Positions 8,700-20,559 of a stretch of 64,000 bases of DNA are shown here, one piece after another. Each line of letters opens with the position of its first letter. The first letter of the stretch is position 1. The stretch is taken from the NCBI RefSeq assembly GCF_033958435.1, contig NC_134150.1:38931501-38995500 (forward strand), read 5' to 3'. The position numbers were made by a program, and so were the translations under genes. The notes below the pieces were generated by a model. The model was not told the origin of the DNA. It saw only the letters and a list, made by a program, of their open reading frames with translations, and did no database searches. This stretch comes from Carettochelys insculpta (Eukaryota; Chordata; Testudines; Carettochelyidae).

Positions 8700-11492
8700 C
8701 AAGGACTAATCCTGCCCAACAAAAATCAGTGGAAATTCATCTAGAAGCAAAAATCCTAAAGGAATCAAAATGTTCCATAGAATCATTATGGATAACAATT
8801 CATTCCTCTAATATGAATATGGCATTAGGAATATATTACCGACCACCTAACCAGGACAGTGATAGTGATGCTGAAATATTAAGGGAGATTAGAGAGGCTA
8901 TCAAAATAAAAAACACAGTAATAATAGGAGATTTCAATTATCCCCATATTGATTGGGTGCATGTCACCTCAGGACGGGATTCAGAGATTAAATTTCTTGA
9001 TGCCTTAAATGACTGCTTCTTGGAGCAGCTAGTACAGGAACCCACAAGGGGAGAGTCAATTCTCGATCTAGTCTTGACTGGAACGCAGGATCTGGTCCAA
9101 GAGGTAACTGTTACTGGACCGCTTGGAAATAGTGACCACAATATAATAACTTTTAATATTCCTGTGTTGGGAAGAACACCGCAGCGGTCAAACACTCCGG
9201 CATTTAATTTCAAAAAGGGGAATTACACTAAAATGAGGAAGCTAGTTAAACAGAAACTAAAAGGTAGAGTAATTAAACTAAAATCCCTGGAAGCTGCATG
9301 GAAACTGTTTAAAGACACCATACTAGAGGCCCAACTTAAATGTATACCCCAAATAAAAAAACACAGTAAGAGACCTAACAAAGAACCACCATGGCTAAAC
9401 AGCCATGTTAAAAAGGCAGTGAGAGAGAAAAGGGCAGCTTTTAAAAAGTGGAAGTCAAATCCTAGTGAGGAAAATAGAAAGGAACATAAACACTCCCAAA
9501 TTAAGTGTCATAATGTAGTAAGAAAAGCCAAAAAAGATTTTGAGGAACAGCTAGCCAAAAATTCAAAAAACGATAGTAAAATGTTTTTTAAATACATTAG
9601 AAGCAGGAAGCCCGCTAAAAAAGCAGTGGGGCCCTTGGACGATAAAGATATAAAAGGAGCGATCAAGGAAGACAGTGCCATTGCGGAGCGATTAAATGAT
9701 TTCTTTGCTTCAGTCTTCACGGCTGAGGATGTTACAGAGGTTCCTAAATCTGAGCCAGCCTTTTTAGGTGACAAATCTGAGGAACTCACTCAGATTGAAG
9801 TGACATTAGAGGAGGTTTTGGAGTTAATTGATAAGCTGAATAGTAACAAGTCTCCAGGACCAGACGGTATTCACCCAAGGGTTCTGAAAGAACTCAAATG
9901 TGAAATTGCGGAGTTATTAACAGTGGTTTGTAACCTATCCTTTAAATCCACTTTGGTACCAAATGACTGGAAGACGGCCAATATAACGCCAATATTTAAA
10001 AAAGGCTCTAGAGGAGACCCTGGCAATTATAGACTGATAAGTTTAACATCAGTACCAGGCAAATTAGTAGAAACACTAGTAAAGAATAAAATTGCAAGGC
10101 ACGTAGAAGAGCACGAATTGTTGGGCAAAAGTCAGCATGGTTTCTGCAGAGGGAAGTCGTGTCTAATCTATTAGAATTCTTTGAAGGGGTTAATAAACAT
10201 GCGGACAAGGGGCACCCAGTGGACATAATATACCTAGATTTCCAGAAAGCCTTTGACATGGTCCCACACCAAAGGCTTTTATGTAAATTAGGTGGTCATG
10301 GGATAGGAGGAAAGATCCTTTCGTGGATCAGGAATTGGTTAAAAGACAGAAAACAAAGGGTGGTAAATTTTCACAATGGAGGAGGGTAACTAGTGGTGTT
10401 CCCCAGGGGTCAGTCCTGGGACCGATCCTGTTCAACTTGTTCATCAATGATCTAGAAAATGAGGTAAGCAGTGAGGTGGCAAAGTTTGCAGATGACACCA
10501 AGTTGTTCAGGACAGTCAAAACCAAAACAGATTGTGAAGAACTACAAAAAGATCTCAGCAAACTGAGTGATTGGGCAGCAAAATAGCAAATGAAATTTAA
10601 TGTGGGTAAGTGTAAGGTAATGCATGTTGCAAAAAATAACTCAAATTACACGTACTACATGATGGGGTCAAATTTAGCTACGACAGATCAGGAAAGGGAT
10701 CTTGGAGTTATAGTGGATAGTTCTCTGAAGACATCCACGCAGTGTGCAGCGGCAGTTAGTAAGGCAAATAGGATGTTAGGAATTATTAAAAAAGGGATCG
10801 ATAATAAGACAAAAGATATCATACTTCCCCTATATAAAACTATGGTACGCCCACATCTTGAGTACTGCGTGCAGATGTGGTCTCCTCACCTCAAAAAAGA
10901 TATATTGGCATTAGAAAAGGTTCAGAAAAGGGCGACTAAGATGATTAGGGGCTTGGAACGGGTCCCATATGGGGAGAGGCTAGAGAGACTGGGACTTTTC
11001 AGTTTGGAAAAGAGGCGATTGAGGGGTGATATGATAGAGGTATATAAAATCATGAATGGTGTGGAGAAAGTGAATATAGAAAAATTATTTACCTTTTCCC
11101 ATAATACAAGAACTAGGGGACACCAAATGAAATTGATGGGTAGTAGGTTCAAAACTAATACAAGGAAATTTTTCTTCACACAGCGCACAGTCAACCTGTG
11201 GAACTCCTTGCCCGAGGAGGCTGTGAAGGCCAGGACTCTATTAGGGTTTAAAAAAGGGCTTGATAAATTTTTGCAGGTTAGGTCCATAAATGGCTATTAG
11301 CCAGGGATAAAGTATGGTGCCCTGGCCTTCAGAACAAGGGCAGGAGATGGATGGCAGGAGATAAATCACTTGATCATTGTCTTCTGTTCTCCTTCTCTGG
11401 GGCACCTGGCATTGGCCACCGTCGGCAGATGGGATGCTGGGCTGGATAGACCTTTGGTCTGACCCAGTATGGCCATTCTTATGTTCTTACGA
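8700..11492 (+). mobile_element. CR1 LINE, 5'-truncated, nearly full ORF2 plus 3' UTR
   Basis: A non-LTR retrotransposon of the CR1 clade. It covers the C-terminal part of the endonuclease, the whole reverse transcriptase, the C-terminal domain and a 3' UTR. The end (GACCCAGTATGGCCATTC, then a short TTCTTATG repeat) is typical of CR1, which ends in short tandem repeats instead of poly(A). The 5' edge is uncertain (about 8660-8730). Damage is slight, so the copy is young. The copy at 20034-20502 repeats its last 465 bp. Confidence 0.93.
8729..11300 (+). pseudogene. CR1 ORF2 (endonuclease-reverse transcriptase), disrupted
   Basis: ORF2 of CR1 nicks target DNA and reverse-transcribes the element RNA. 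Visible endonuclease landmarks are GDFNYPHIDW (metal-binding D/N) and SDHNII. Reverse-transcriptase landmarks are KSPGPDGIHP, the ITPIFKKGSRGDPGNYRLIS block, YLDFQKAFDMVPH, VTSGVPQGSVLGP and the catalytic FADDTKLF. The C-terminal part ends in VRSINGY with a stop at 11298-11300. The N-terminal endonuclease is missing. Breaks: a frameshift near 10155-10175, another near 10380-10390, and an in-frame TAG at 10584-10586 where the family has Trp. The three pieces are otherwise co-linear, so the copy is recently dead. Confidence 0.93.
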
Positions 11493-11600
11493 TGATAGGC
11501 ACCAGACACAAAGAATTCAGAACATGTTGTTATATCACTGCTTGTCTTGCTTTATGAATTTTAATTAGGAACACATGCATTGCTGCACAGGATCAGACTG

Positions 11601-11810
11601 AATAGTAACAGAGAGTAAGCCGTGCTAGTCTATACACTATCAAAACAAAAAGCAGTCAAGTAGCACTTTAAAGACTAGCAAAATAGTTTACTAGGTGAGC
11701 TTTCATGGGACAGACCCACTTCTGAAGAAGTGGGTCTGTCCCACAAAAGCTCACCTAATAAACTATTTTGCTAGTCTTTAAAGTGCTACTTGACTGCTTT
11801 TTGTTTTGAT
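11601..11810 (-). mobile_element. Foldback PLE end, copy 2 (near-perfect hairpin)
   Basis: A 38-nt tail (11601-11638) is followed by an 85-nt arm (11639-11723), a 2-nt loop, and an 85-nt arm (11726-11810) that is its reverse complement with 3 mismatches. Both arms have the element's internal edge at the hairpin centre, at the hammerhead-like CTGAAGA. The right arm stops at TTTTGTTTTGAT and lacks the tail. An exact 12-bp TSD, AGGATCAGACTG, is at 11589-11600 and 11811-11822. Two of the three mismatches fall on one CpG that decayed to CA on one arm and TG on the other, so the arms were probably almost identical on insertion. Confidence 0.88.
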
Positions 11811-11824
11811 AGGATCAGACTGGT

Positions 11825-12784
11825 AGTCCCCAGGCTCACTTACCTTTCTCTTACAGTGCTCGGCTCCAGTGGCTCTAAAGCAAGAACCCCTACGGTATGG
11901 GATACCTGCTCCATTCCCTGTTTGTACAACACCACGCACTGTGCCATGACTTCCCAATAGTAGAGATTTGAATTATGCATTGAAGCTCAAAACTTTATAT
12001 TGCTTCCCAAACTGTTTTTAAATACCTGATAAGAGTCTATACCTGGATATGGAATTGTATTACCAACACAAGGCCTCAGGAAACTACTTGAAGTTTCTGT
12101 TGAGTGGTCCCTAGGGTTTCAGCACTGGAGAGGAATGGTGCTGCGACAGGATTTGGGGAAGTTTATCACAGTCAGTTTTATCATTTGTAGAGCTGCCTGG
12201 GTTTGAGTGGCACCTCAGTGCTTACAATCTCCAGCCTGAAGAGCTTTCATTCTAAGGGCTCAATCCTGTAGTGCTGAGCACCCTTAGTTTTCATTAACTC
12301 TGACAGGAGCCCATGGTGCTAAGCATCTTGCAGGATGACAGGTTCAAACCATGTAGTAAAATAGTTTAAAATATTTTTCCTGATCCTCTTTTAAGTAAGC
12401 GTCTCAGTTTCTTAAGTCTTGTTCTCCAAAACCACAATGTGGAAATGGCTTTCACTGATCCACTGCTAAACCCCATTGTTGTCATGTTAACAGTTCCCAT
12501 TTCTTTAGCGCTCTAGATACTTCATTTGTATGAGGCAAATTATCTTGTATGTTCAACTGAGCTAAACTTGGTGAAGCAACATCTTTTATTAGACCAGCTT
12601 CTGTTAGTGAGATGCAAGCTTTTGTGTTTGCAGGATAAAAGATACTTTGTCTTGCTAATATCCTGGGACCAACATGGCTACAACAACACGGCATATATAT
12701 GGGCTAAGATTCCATGCAGTCTAGGAGATTTAGACACAAACTCCATTAAAGTTAATGGAAGATGTGTCTAAACCCCTTCTGCTT
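11825..12784. other. No gene recognised
   Basis: Unassigned sequence. CCCTGTTTGTACAACACCA at about 11915 resembles the old repeat fragment seen near 7050. No coding signal. Confidence 0.45.
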
Positions 12785-12787
12785 TAA

Positions 12788-13230
12788 GGCTATGGTTACC
12801 CACAAGTTTTGCCAGCAAAGCCCTGGTTTTGTCAACAAAACTCGTGGAATGTGCAACCACAAAATGGGATTTGTCAACAGTATCTGGACAAAACACAGGC
12901 CTTTTGCTGGCAGCATTCTGCCCCCCACCAGCTGTGAGGCATAACACTGCTGTTGACAGATTCTGTCGACAAAAATGCTGTGTGGACGCTCAGTGTGGGG
13001 GCCTTCTCTCCACAAACAGGACATTCACAACAATGGGCAGAACTGTCTTTGTGCTTCTGGGTGCCTATTTTGTCAAGAGAGCAGCTGGGCAGCCTGGCTG
13101 CTGTGTCAACAGAGTGGACCGCTCCCGACTGGCCTTTGTATGTGGCTGCACTCTGTCAACAGAAGTTTTGTCAGGAAATCTCTTCCGACAGTGACTTCTG
13201 TCGACAAAGCACTGTAGTGTACCTATAGCC
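12788..13230. mobile_element. MITE, PIF/Harbinger-like (3-bp TSD TAA)
   Basis: Ends GGCTATGGTTACCC and GTGTACCTATAGCC form an imperfect terminal inverted repeat. TAA lies directly on both sides (12785-12787 and 13231-13233). The interior carries repeated GTCGACA/GTCAACA motifs on both strands and no transposase. A 3-bp T-A-rich TSD and GG...CC ends fit the PIF/Harbinger superfamily; the superfamily is inferred. Confidence 0.8.
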
Positions 13231-13234
13231 TAAT

Positions 13235-14284
13235 TCTGTTTTCTGTCTCATGAAGGATCTCTGTGGAATGTGTTTTTCTGTTGAACTTTGTCATGCATTT
13301 GGTTGGAGAGCTGGAAGATGTCATTAATGTTGGAGAAGCTGTATGCATCTGGTGGAAGGAAGAAGCCAGCATTCTTCTCACCTAAAAGAACGAGTAACTG
13401 TTTTTGAATTGCACTGTGAGGAAGTTGCAATGGTCCAGGTCTCTCTGAAACTCAGTTGCAGTACCATGCAATTACACACGCCTATTCCACATGCTTCACG
13501 TGCTAAACAGAGTATGAGTCACATCGACAGAATCTGAGAAATTGCTGAGTGGCATTAGCTCAAGTCAGCCTTAATTAAGTGAGCATCATTCAGTCTTCTT
13601 CGATACATGTCTTGTCTCAAAAGGATGAACAATGCTCCTGGATGATCGAGTACATACCTTTATACTCATACTATAAGACTGATTAGATCGATAATTAAAT
13701 GAAAATGATGGAGCAGAAAGTAACCCATAACACAGATCTTCTCCAATATTATACTTATATTCCAGTAAACATTTTCATAATTACTCTGTCATACCTCAGT
13801 AGTTATGCACCATTTAATTTATTTTAAAACTCTAAATAAACTGTAAAGAGTTTAAGCAAAATGATCTGATTTACTACCATGTACCTTTTATGGCAATGGG
13901 GTTACATCCGCATCAGTGTGGATTAATACTCTGGCAAATGGGACCTGATATTTGAAACTGTTCAGAGGTGTTTCTGGAATGCTAAGAAAGTAAGTCCTTT
14001 AATGCTAGAAAAGGATAATTTCTGGAAAATAGTTCTGTAGGGAGCTTGATCCCATGCATATTGAACTCACTGGACAGACACACAATGACATTAATGGGCT
14101 TTGGATCAGGAGAAAAAAGGGAAGTTGGTGTAACCTATTAGGTTATTTTCAATATTTTAAATTGTCTGTTCCAAAAAGTTATTGGACACATGTAAGATAT
14201 CAAAAATATTATTACACTTGTTTCTAATGATTTCTGGATCACCTGCTATTAATTATCTCCCTGTGTATCCTATCATCCTAAACC
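13235..14284. other. No gene or repeat recognised
   Basis: Unassigned AT-rich sequence; short ORFs show no known domain. Confidence 0.45.
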
Positions 14285-14432
14285 CAGGGTTATACATTCA
14301 ACCCTTGCAGGGGCCATTTAGGGATCTGGGACAAATAAAAAGAAATCTGTCAGGTATGGTGATAGGTCCTGCTATGAGTGCAGGGGACTGGACTCGATGA
14401 CCTCTGAAAGTCCCTTCCATTTCTATGAGATA
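14285..14432 (+). mobile_element. CR1 3' end fragment
   Basis: Resembles a CR1 3' UTR in plus orientation: GGGGACTGGACTCGATGACC, then a segment like GTCCCTTCCATTTCTATGAG. Non-coding and diverged. Confidence 0.7.
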
Positions 14433-14439
14433 GGTATAT

Positions 14440-14910
14440 CTCCATCTAGCTTCTTATAAACTGCCAATGACAGGAATTCCACAACCTCCCTTGGAAACCT
14501 ATCTCAGTGTTTAAAGCTAGGATGTTTTTCCTACATCTAATCTAAATCTCCCTCGAAGCAGATGAAGCCAATTACTTCTTGATCTACCTGCCGTGGAACG
14601 ACCACAGTCTTTAACATCTGAAGACAGTTACTAGGTCCCCATAGTCTTCTATGCTGAAGATTAAACAGACCCAGTTATTTCTTATGTCTTTCCTCATGCA
14701 TCAGTTCTTCTAACCCTTTTGTCATGGTGTTGCTTTCCTTCAGACCCTCTCAAATTTATACTCATCCTTTGTAAACTGTGGTCCCCAGAACAGAACTCCA
14801 TATTCCAGCTGAGGCCTCATCACTGTTGAATAACAGCACGACAATTGACCTCTCTGTCTTACCCACGACACTCCGGTTCATACACCCCAGAATGATACGA
14901 GATTATTCTG
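14440..14910 (-). mobile_element. CR1-derived fragment
   Basis: Reverse complement of CR1 C-terminal coding and 3' sequence, recognised from phrases such as GGAATTCCACAACCTCCCTT and CCCAGAACAGAACTCCATAT. It is heavily diverged with no open frame. It meets the plus-strand fragment at 14285-14432 tail to tail. Confidence 0.7.
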
Positions 14911-16174
14911 CAACTGCATCACATCGGTGACTTGTTCAATTTGTGATCCACATCATAAGTCAACTTATGCTAAAGATCATCCTCTTCCAATCACTAGTGA
15001 AGTTCCTTTCCATATTTACACCCAGCACTAGTCACATTCTTTCAGTGCTCCTAGATCAGAGAGAGAAGCCTATTTCCCTCCACTCAGTTAAACTTTACTT
15101 CCACACATGAGGACACACATTTCACTCTTGTGGTCATCTGGATCCCCACCAAGACATACTTCCGTCGTGCCTGTCATCACTACCACACACAAGCCACTCA
15201 TGTTCCTTGGTACTACATAACTTCACTCTCTTCCTTTTTGGCATCAAAAAATTCTGTCAACTGCTACTCTCTTCCTTCTGCAAGCAAAAAAAAACAAACC
15301 CCACACCACTGTACAGAGAGACCAAAGAATACAATTACACACAAGTTTCATGTCATTTGCCTGTGATTTCTGATGACGGAGAAATCCTTTGCTTGAGGCA
15401 TTAACAAAACACACAGAGATGTGCACTCAACTGGAAACTTGCTACGTATTTTCCTTGTCAATATATAAAATACATGGACATGAAATAATATGGGACAGGT
15501 TTTGATTGGTTTTTGTAGTAACAATACTATCCAAACACCAGATTTCTATTCCAAGCTACAGATAATTATCTCACACACAACATATCTGCAAAGTCACAAT
15601 GCATGTTGAGCACCAGTTTCCTTCTGCATGTTGCCGGTGGCGGTACGACACAACTATGCACATGGCCTGTGTCACTGAGAAGGTTGGAACACTGATGTCA
15701 TTCTACTTTTCTTTTTCATATTGACAAAACATGATGCTGAACCCATTTCTTGTTCTCAGGGGGTTTTAACAATCACCATAGAAATAATAAACTAGTCTTC
15801 TCTCTACCACAGAATTACGGGGAATGGGCCTCTGCTGACTTGCATCTTGTGTTGTCACTGACACCCATGCAAAGGGTATGGAAAATGCTACCATCATAGT
15901 CAATGACTGAACAATTCTAATTCGGTCGCATTTTGCATCATACTTTGCAGAGGTATAAAAGGTGACCTGTGAGGTGCAAAGCAGTGGAGAAACAAGCCCA
16001 GCAAGTGTTGATGCCTTTACTATAAAGGAGTCATTTTGCTTGTGTTTTTTAATTTTATATTTAAGTGCCAGATGGGCAGCCTTAGAACAACAGGAATATA
16101 AAATTGTCAGTGTGCCTTACCCCAGCATGAAGGGCCAGTCCTTGATGAGAATAATCAACAACTAGAACAATTTA
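14911..16174. other. No gene recognised
   Basis: Unassigned sequence. A TATAAAAG string occurs at about 15955 (GAGGTATAAAAGGTGACC), but I see no supporting first exon and do not call a promoter. Confidence 0.4.
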
Positions 16175-16342
16175 TCAAAACTCATGGTGGATTCTCCATT
16201 GCTGACCATTTTAAAATCAAGATTAGTTGGTGCTTTTGTAAAAGCTCTGCTCTAGGAATTATTTAGGGGCAGTCTCTAGCTTATATGCTACAGGAAATCA
16301 GTGTGGTCTCTTCTGGCCTTGGAATCCACAAATCCATGACTG
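16175..16342 (+). mobile_element. Old CR1 3' end fragment
   Basis: CATGGTGGATTCTCCATTGC, a GCTCTGCTCTAGGAATTATT segment and CTTCTGGCCTTGGAATCCA match the order seen in the 3' end of older CR1/L3-type elements of sauropsids. Diverged and non-coding. Confidence 0.7.
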
Positions 16343-17865
16343 AGGTTCCTAGGGGTTACCATCATACAAAAAAATAGTAACAGTAATGATAACATGGACT
16401 GCGTTTGCATCAGAGACAAGCAGAGTTTGTCAAAAATTGTTACATAAGTTATCCCATTTTTCCTCAAAAATACATTTGAATAAATTTTTTCCAAGTAGAT
16501 GTACAGCTGGTCAAAAACTAAATAACAATAAAAATTAGAACACGTTTTGACAAGCCACACTTTTTTTTATTAAAAATAAAGCCAAGCCAGAGTTGATTAA
16601 TATCTTCCAACCAACTCCACCTAGTGAGGAGAAATACCCTAACCACTGCAAACCCTTACTGGCTCCCAGTTCTTGAAAGTACACAGGATTTCAGGCTCAG
16701 ATCTACAAGGGACTGAGGCTCAGTTTCTGAAAAGCATTCATTTCAACAGGAGCTAGATGCCTAAACACCAGAGGATCTGGACCCAAGAGCCCCCAACGTT
16801 CCACTTCACTCAGCGACATCTTGCCAGATCAATATGTCAATCAAACCTGAGCTCCTCCAGGCACTCAGCAGAAACATCACTGAAACAATTGTTACCTATT
16901 TTTGTAAATTAAATAGTGAATATATGAATGGTCCAGCCAAATCAAAATAATTTGTCTTATGTGTGAACTGACACGTGTGTGTGTTCCCTACACCTTCTCA
17001 TGGTCTATGGATCTTATGCAATATGTTTTCAAGGATTCAGATACAACTGACTTAATAGCAATAGAGGGTTTTTTAATGTATTTCTTACACTGTAGCTAAT
17101 TTAAATAAATACTTACAATGGGAAATGGGCAAGTAGTAGCGTCCTAACACTTGTTCTCCTTCCAAACTGTACAAAGGGAGAGTGTGGTGCGTGTCAACCT
17201 CTTCCATTCTGTCTCCAGAAACTGGATTGTGCCCATCCTAAAATTCCCCAGTTTCACTCACTCTTTTTAAGAGCTAATTCTAAAGATTACGAGACCCTCT
17301 TCTCTCCCATGCTCTCTTTTGTTTTTTAAATCCAGCACTTTCACAGGCTCAGCTACAAAAATTCCCATTTCTAGAAGGTTTTGTTGGCCGTTTGGTTTGT
17401 GGTGGTGGTGTGATTTACAGGAAAATTTGTCCAGATACACAAACAATGACTGCTCTTCCTGATTTTATCTTTCTCCCTCTTATTACTTCTGGTTATTAGT
17501 CACTTGGCTGCAGCTTCCACTGGGACTTTCCAAACATCAGGTCTGAGTAGAAAAGAGTTTAAGCTTATGAAACCCCGCACACCCTTGAGACTGAATGACA
17601 TCCAGTCAGAAAAGTGGGATTTGTCTGTAAATATGGAGCATGTTTCCCTTTTACTGGAAGATGCCTAAAGCACAGGAAGTGCAATCAGGTGAAGAGTTCT
17701 ATGGAGATAGTCTCCACTGACTAGCAATGGCATGAACATGTTTCAGGGCACAGTAAAGATGGTGGCTGTCAGAAAATCACTGATCTAATACAATGGTAGA
17801 CAGGATTGCTCAGGGTCTATGTACTGAGCAAGGGTGGCTGTTCACAGACCAAGAGGGGGTAGTAC
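16343..17865. other. No gene or repeat recognised
   Basis: Unassigned AT-rich sequence without coding signal. Confidence 0.45.
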
Positions 17866-17869
17866 TTCT

Positions 17870-18620
17870 CCCTGACCCTGGTGAGCATAGCCTAGCTCCG
17901 CCCTTTTACCTGACTGCAAGTCGGGCAGGACTACCTGTATAAAAGCCCAGGCCAGGAGCTCAGTCTGGTCCCAGATGCCAGAGGAAGCAGAGGCCTGCCC
18001 CATGCTCCTGAGATGGGAGGCCACTAAGGACCCAGCAGACAAGCAGTACTGGCCCCTTAACAGACAAAGAGGAAGACCTCCCGGCCTCACGCAAGGGTTC
18101 AGACCCTGATGACTCTGAGGATTTGCTGCAGAGCCAGGTATACCTGAGGGGGAAATCCAGAAGTGGCCCGGGGCAGCTGACAAGAGTCAGGCTGAGCGAA
18201 GGCACTGTAGTGAGTCATGCATTGCAAGCTGGATCCCCGCTGACCCCAGTGGCAGTCAGCACTTCCATGGCTAGGACCCTGGGCTGGGGCATGGTGGAGC
18301 GAGTAGGCCTGTGCCCCACTCTGCCCCTCCAGCATCCCCAATCCCAGGGTGGCAGTCTCCCCCCTTAGTTATTGGGGATTGTGTTTGTTTGTCGGCCCCA
18401 CCCTGCTCCAGGGCTTGGATACCAAAAATTTTGACTGTATGTGGTTGTCTGCCCCACCCAGCGCAAAGGCCTGGGCTCGTTGAGGAGCCTGCCATTGGTT
18501 AACTTACACATCTATAGGCTGTGGCGTGGCCAGACCACAGGCCCCAGCTATTGAATTTTAACAGATTTATTTGGTCATCCCATCCCCCAGGGTTGGAAAG
18601 ACTGGGAATGGTGTGGATGG
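17870..18620. mobile_element. Probable LTR-retrotransposon-derived block
   Basis: A GC-rich island in AT-rich surroundings. It contains a core-promoter-like CCTGTATAAAAGCCCAGG near 17933, then a purine-rich stretch, and from about 18368 three loose repeats of a motif (GTTTGTCGGCCCCACCC, GGTTGTCTGCCCCACCC, TTTGGTCATCCCATCCC) each followed by a CAGGG or CAAAGGCCTGGG-like segment. This combination suggests a remnant of a Gypsy-type LTR element. I see no long ORF, and neither LTR borders nor a TSD could be placed. Confidence 0.4.
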
Positions 18621-19874
18621 TAGCCTTAGCACAGGCCTGGGCCCTAGAACTAAGTCTTGTCAACTAACAGACTAGACAGGTCTTTTCTACCTCTATAGCC
18701 CCTCTGTATTTCACTCTCACCTCTACAGTTTTCTTATAGGACCACACGGAAACCACATTCACAGGTACCAAAGTCTGCCCACACTTTGTACATCTTTTGA
18801 CTCGTGCTGCAAGGGCATTCTTATACAACTTTACAAAGGTTTAGGGGCAAAAGCCTTTAACACCATTCTTACAAATACGGTTCACTCATGGCCAAGCCAA
18901 GAGTCTTACGTGCTAATACAGTTCCTGGAAGGGAAGGGAATTCACTTACCCACTTTGGAAGTAGCAATTATCTCCCTAGCTACAAAACCTGAGACAAGAC
19001 CCATAGATTCTTCTATACTTCCCCTGTAGTTTTATACCTTTCCTGATTCTCCGTTTAGGGGAAATTCATTCCATTTCACAAACTGTTACCTCCACTTACA
19101 CAGTCTTTAAAAAGATCCCCTGGCAAAAGAGTCTGCCTAATGCATGTATTAGATGGGTTGCACTGGCCTCTCTTCAAGCAGAAACCAATACTAGCACATT
19201 GCTGAAAACTGGTGCAATTTGACAAGCAGGCAAATGGCTTCATCTCGGTGGGATGATTGCGTGTGATGCAGAATTGGCAGAGAGCTCTTTTATGTACAGA
19301 GCAGGATGGGACAACAGGTGGATACAACAAACAGTGGGGAGAGCAATCAAATAACAGTGAGATCATTATAATAAGCAACAGTCAAAACAGGCAGACTAGG
19401 AAGAATGTTTACTGTAGGCAAACCTGTGAGGCCAGCTGCAGAGGGAGAGAGGGCAATTTCAACCCTTTTTCGGATGGAATCCCAGTGGACTATTTTGCAA
19501 TGATGGAAAAGAAGTGTTTAAAGGATATGCAACAGACTGAACAACAAGAAAAATACCCTGAGTCACATCTACTAGCATGTGGAATAGAATTCCAAGTGGC
19601 AGAAGGGCCAACACTTAAACGTAGTCTAGGCACAATATTCCAGACTATCCAGTGGAAAACAATTACACATTAGCCATGAAAAGCAGACAAAATTATCAGA
19701 ACCTTCCCCACCTCTTTGATTCTATGATAAGCTTGGAAGGAGAACCTGAATTATTTTTTTCTGGGTCTTCTGGAAATAAAAATAAACTCACGGAAAGTAA
19801 AATGTGCTTCAATGACATAGATCCAAAGTAATCAAGCTTTAAACTAATTGAGAGCTTATCAACATACAGCACAG
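18621..19874. other. No gene recognised
   Basis: Unassigned. A 138-codon open frame at 19257-19673 shows no domain or family resemblance and is treated as chance. Confidence 0.45.
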
Positions 19875-19879
19875 GGTTG

Positions 19880-20010
19880 ACACGCTGGAGGTCCATCTTC
19901 CAGAGTTTGATTTAGTGGGTCTAGTATGGACCTGCTATATCGAACCCTGAGGGAATCTCTGTTGACCCAGGTACTCCTTGTGTTGACCTCCTGCTGTGGG
20001 GACAATGTAG
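19880..20010. mobile_element. DNA-transposon fragment
   Basis: GTGGGTCTAGTATGGACC and CTATATCGAACCCTGAGG resemble one end of a common turtle MITE with inner GTCGA/ATCGA motifs. The other terminus is absent. Confidence 0.4.
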
Positions 20011-20033
20011 AAACAAGACCTAAGGAATGTCAA

Positions 20034-20502
20034 CTATGATAGAGGTATATAAAATCATGAATGGTGTGGAGAAAGTGAATATAGAAAAATTATTTACCTT
20101 TTCCCATAATACAAGAACTAGGGGACACCAAATGAAATTGATGGGTAGTAGGTTCAAAACTAATAAAAGGAAAATTTTCTTCACACAGCACACAGTCAAC
20201 CTGTGGAACTCCTTGCCCGAGGAGGCTGTGAAGGCCAGGGCTCTATTAGGGTTTAAAAAAGGGCTTGATAAATTTTTGCAGGTTAGGTCCATAAATGGCT
20301 ATTAGCCAGGGATAAAGTATGGTGCCCTAGCCTTCAGAACAAGGGCAGGAGATGGATGGCAGGAGATAAATCACTTGATCATTGTCTTCTGTTCTCCTTC
20401 TCTGGGGCACCTGGCATTGGCCACCGTCGGCAGATGGGATGCTGGGCTGGATGGACCTTTGGTCTGACCCAGTATGGCCATTCTTATGTTCTTATGTTCT
20501 TA
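20034..20502 (+). mobile_element. CR1 LINE 3' end, recent 5'-truncated copy
   Basis: Repeats the last 465 bp of the CR1 at 8700-11492: the C-terminal ORF2 codons ([18 protein letters not shown] to VRSINGY, stop at 20303-20305) and the 3' UTR ending in TTCTTATG repeats. I counted only about six substitutions between the two copies, so both belong to one young subfamily. Confidence 0.93.
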
Positions 20503-20559
20503 ACTCCAACAACATTATTATATAGCTGCACTGTTTATCGTAGGTTGACTTTCTCCTCT

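Larger units (their letters stand above)
6160..8700. other. No gene recognised; microsatellites and an old repeat fragment
   Basis: Mostly AT-rich sequence. It holds an ATT/ATA array at 6922-6987, a CA array at 8618-8654, and about 7020-7125 (CCTGTTTGTACAGCACCAAG), which resembles the 3' part of an ancient L2/MIR-type repeat common in reptiles. The rest is unassigned. Confidence 0.5.

Noticed and set aside
8449..8722. Minus-strand ORFs rich in VCVCVC
   Set aside because: Translation of the CA microsatellite.
15940..16010. TATA-box promoter at 15955
   Set aside because: A single TATAAAAG string in AT-rich DNA with no first exon, CpG enrichment or conserved context.
19257..19673. 138-codon ORF
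   Set aside because: No domain or repeat-protein resemblance; single open frame without supporting structure.
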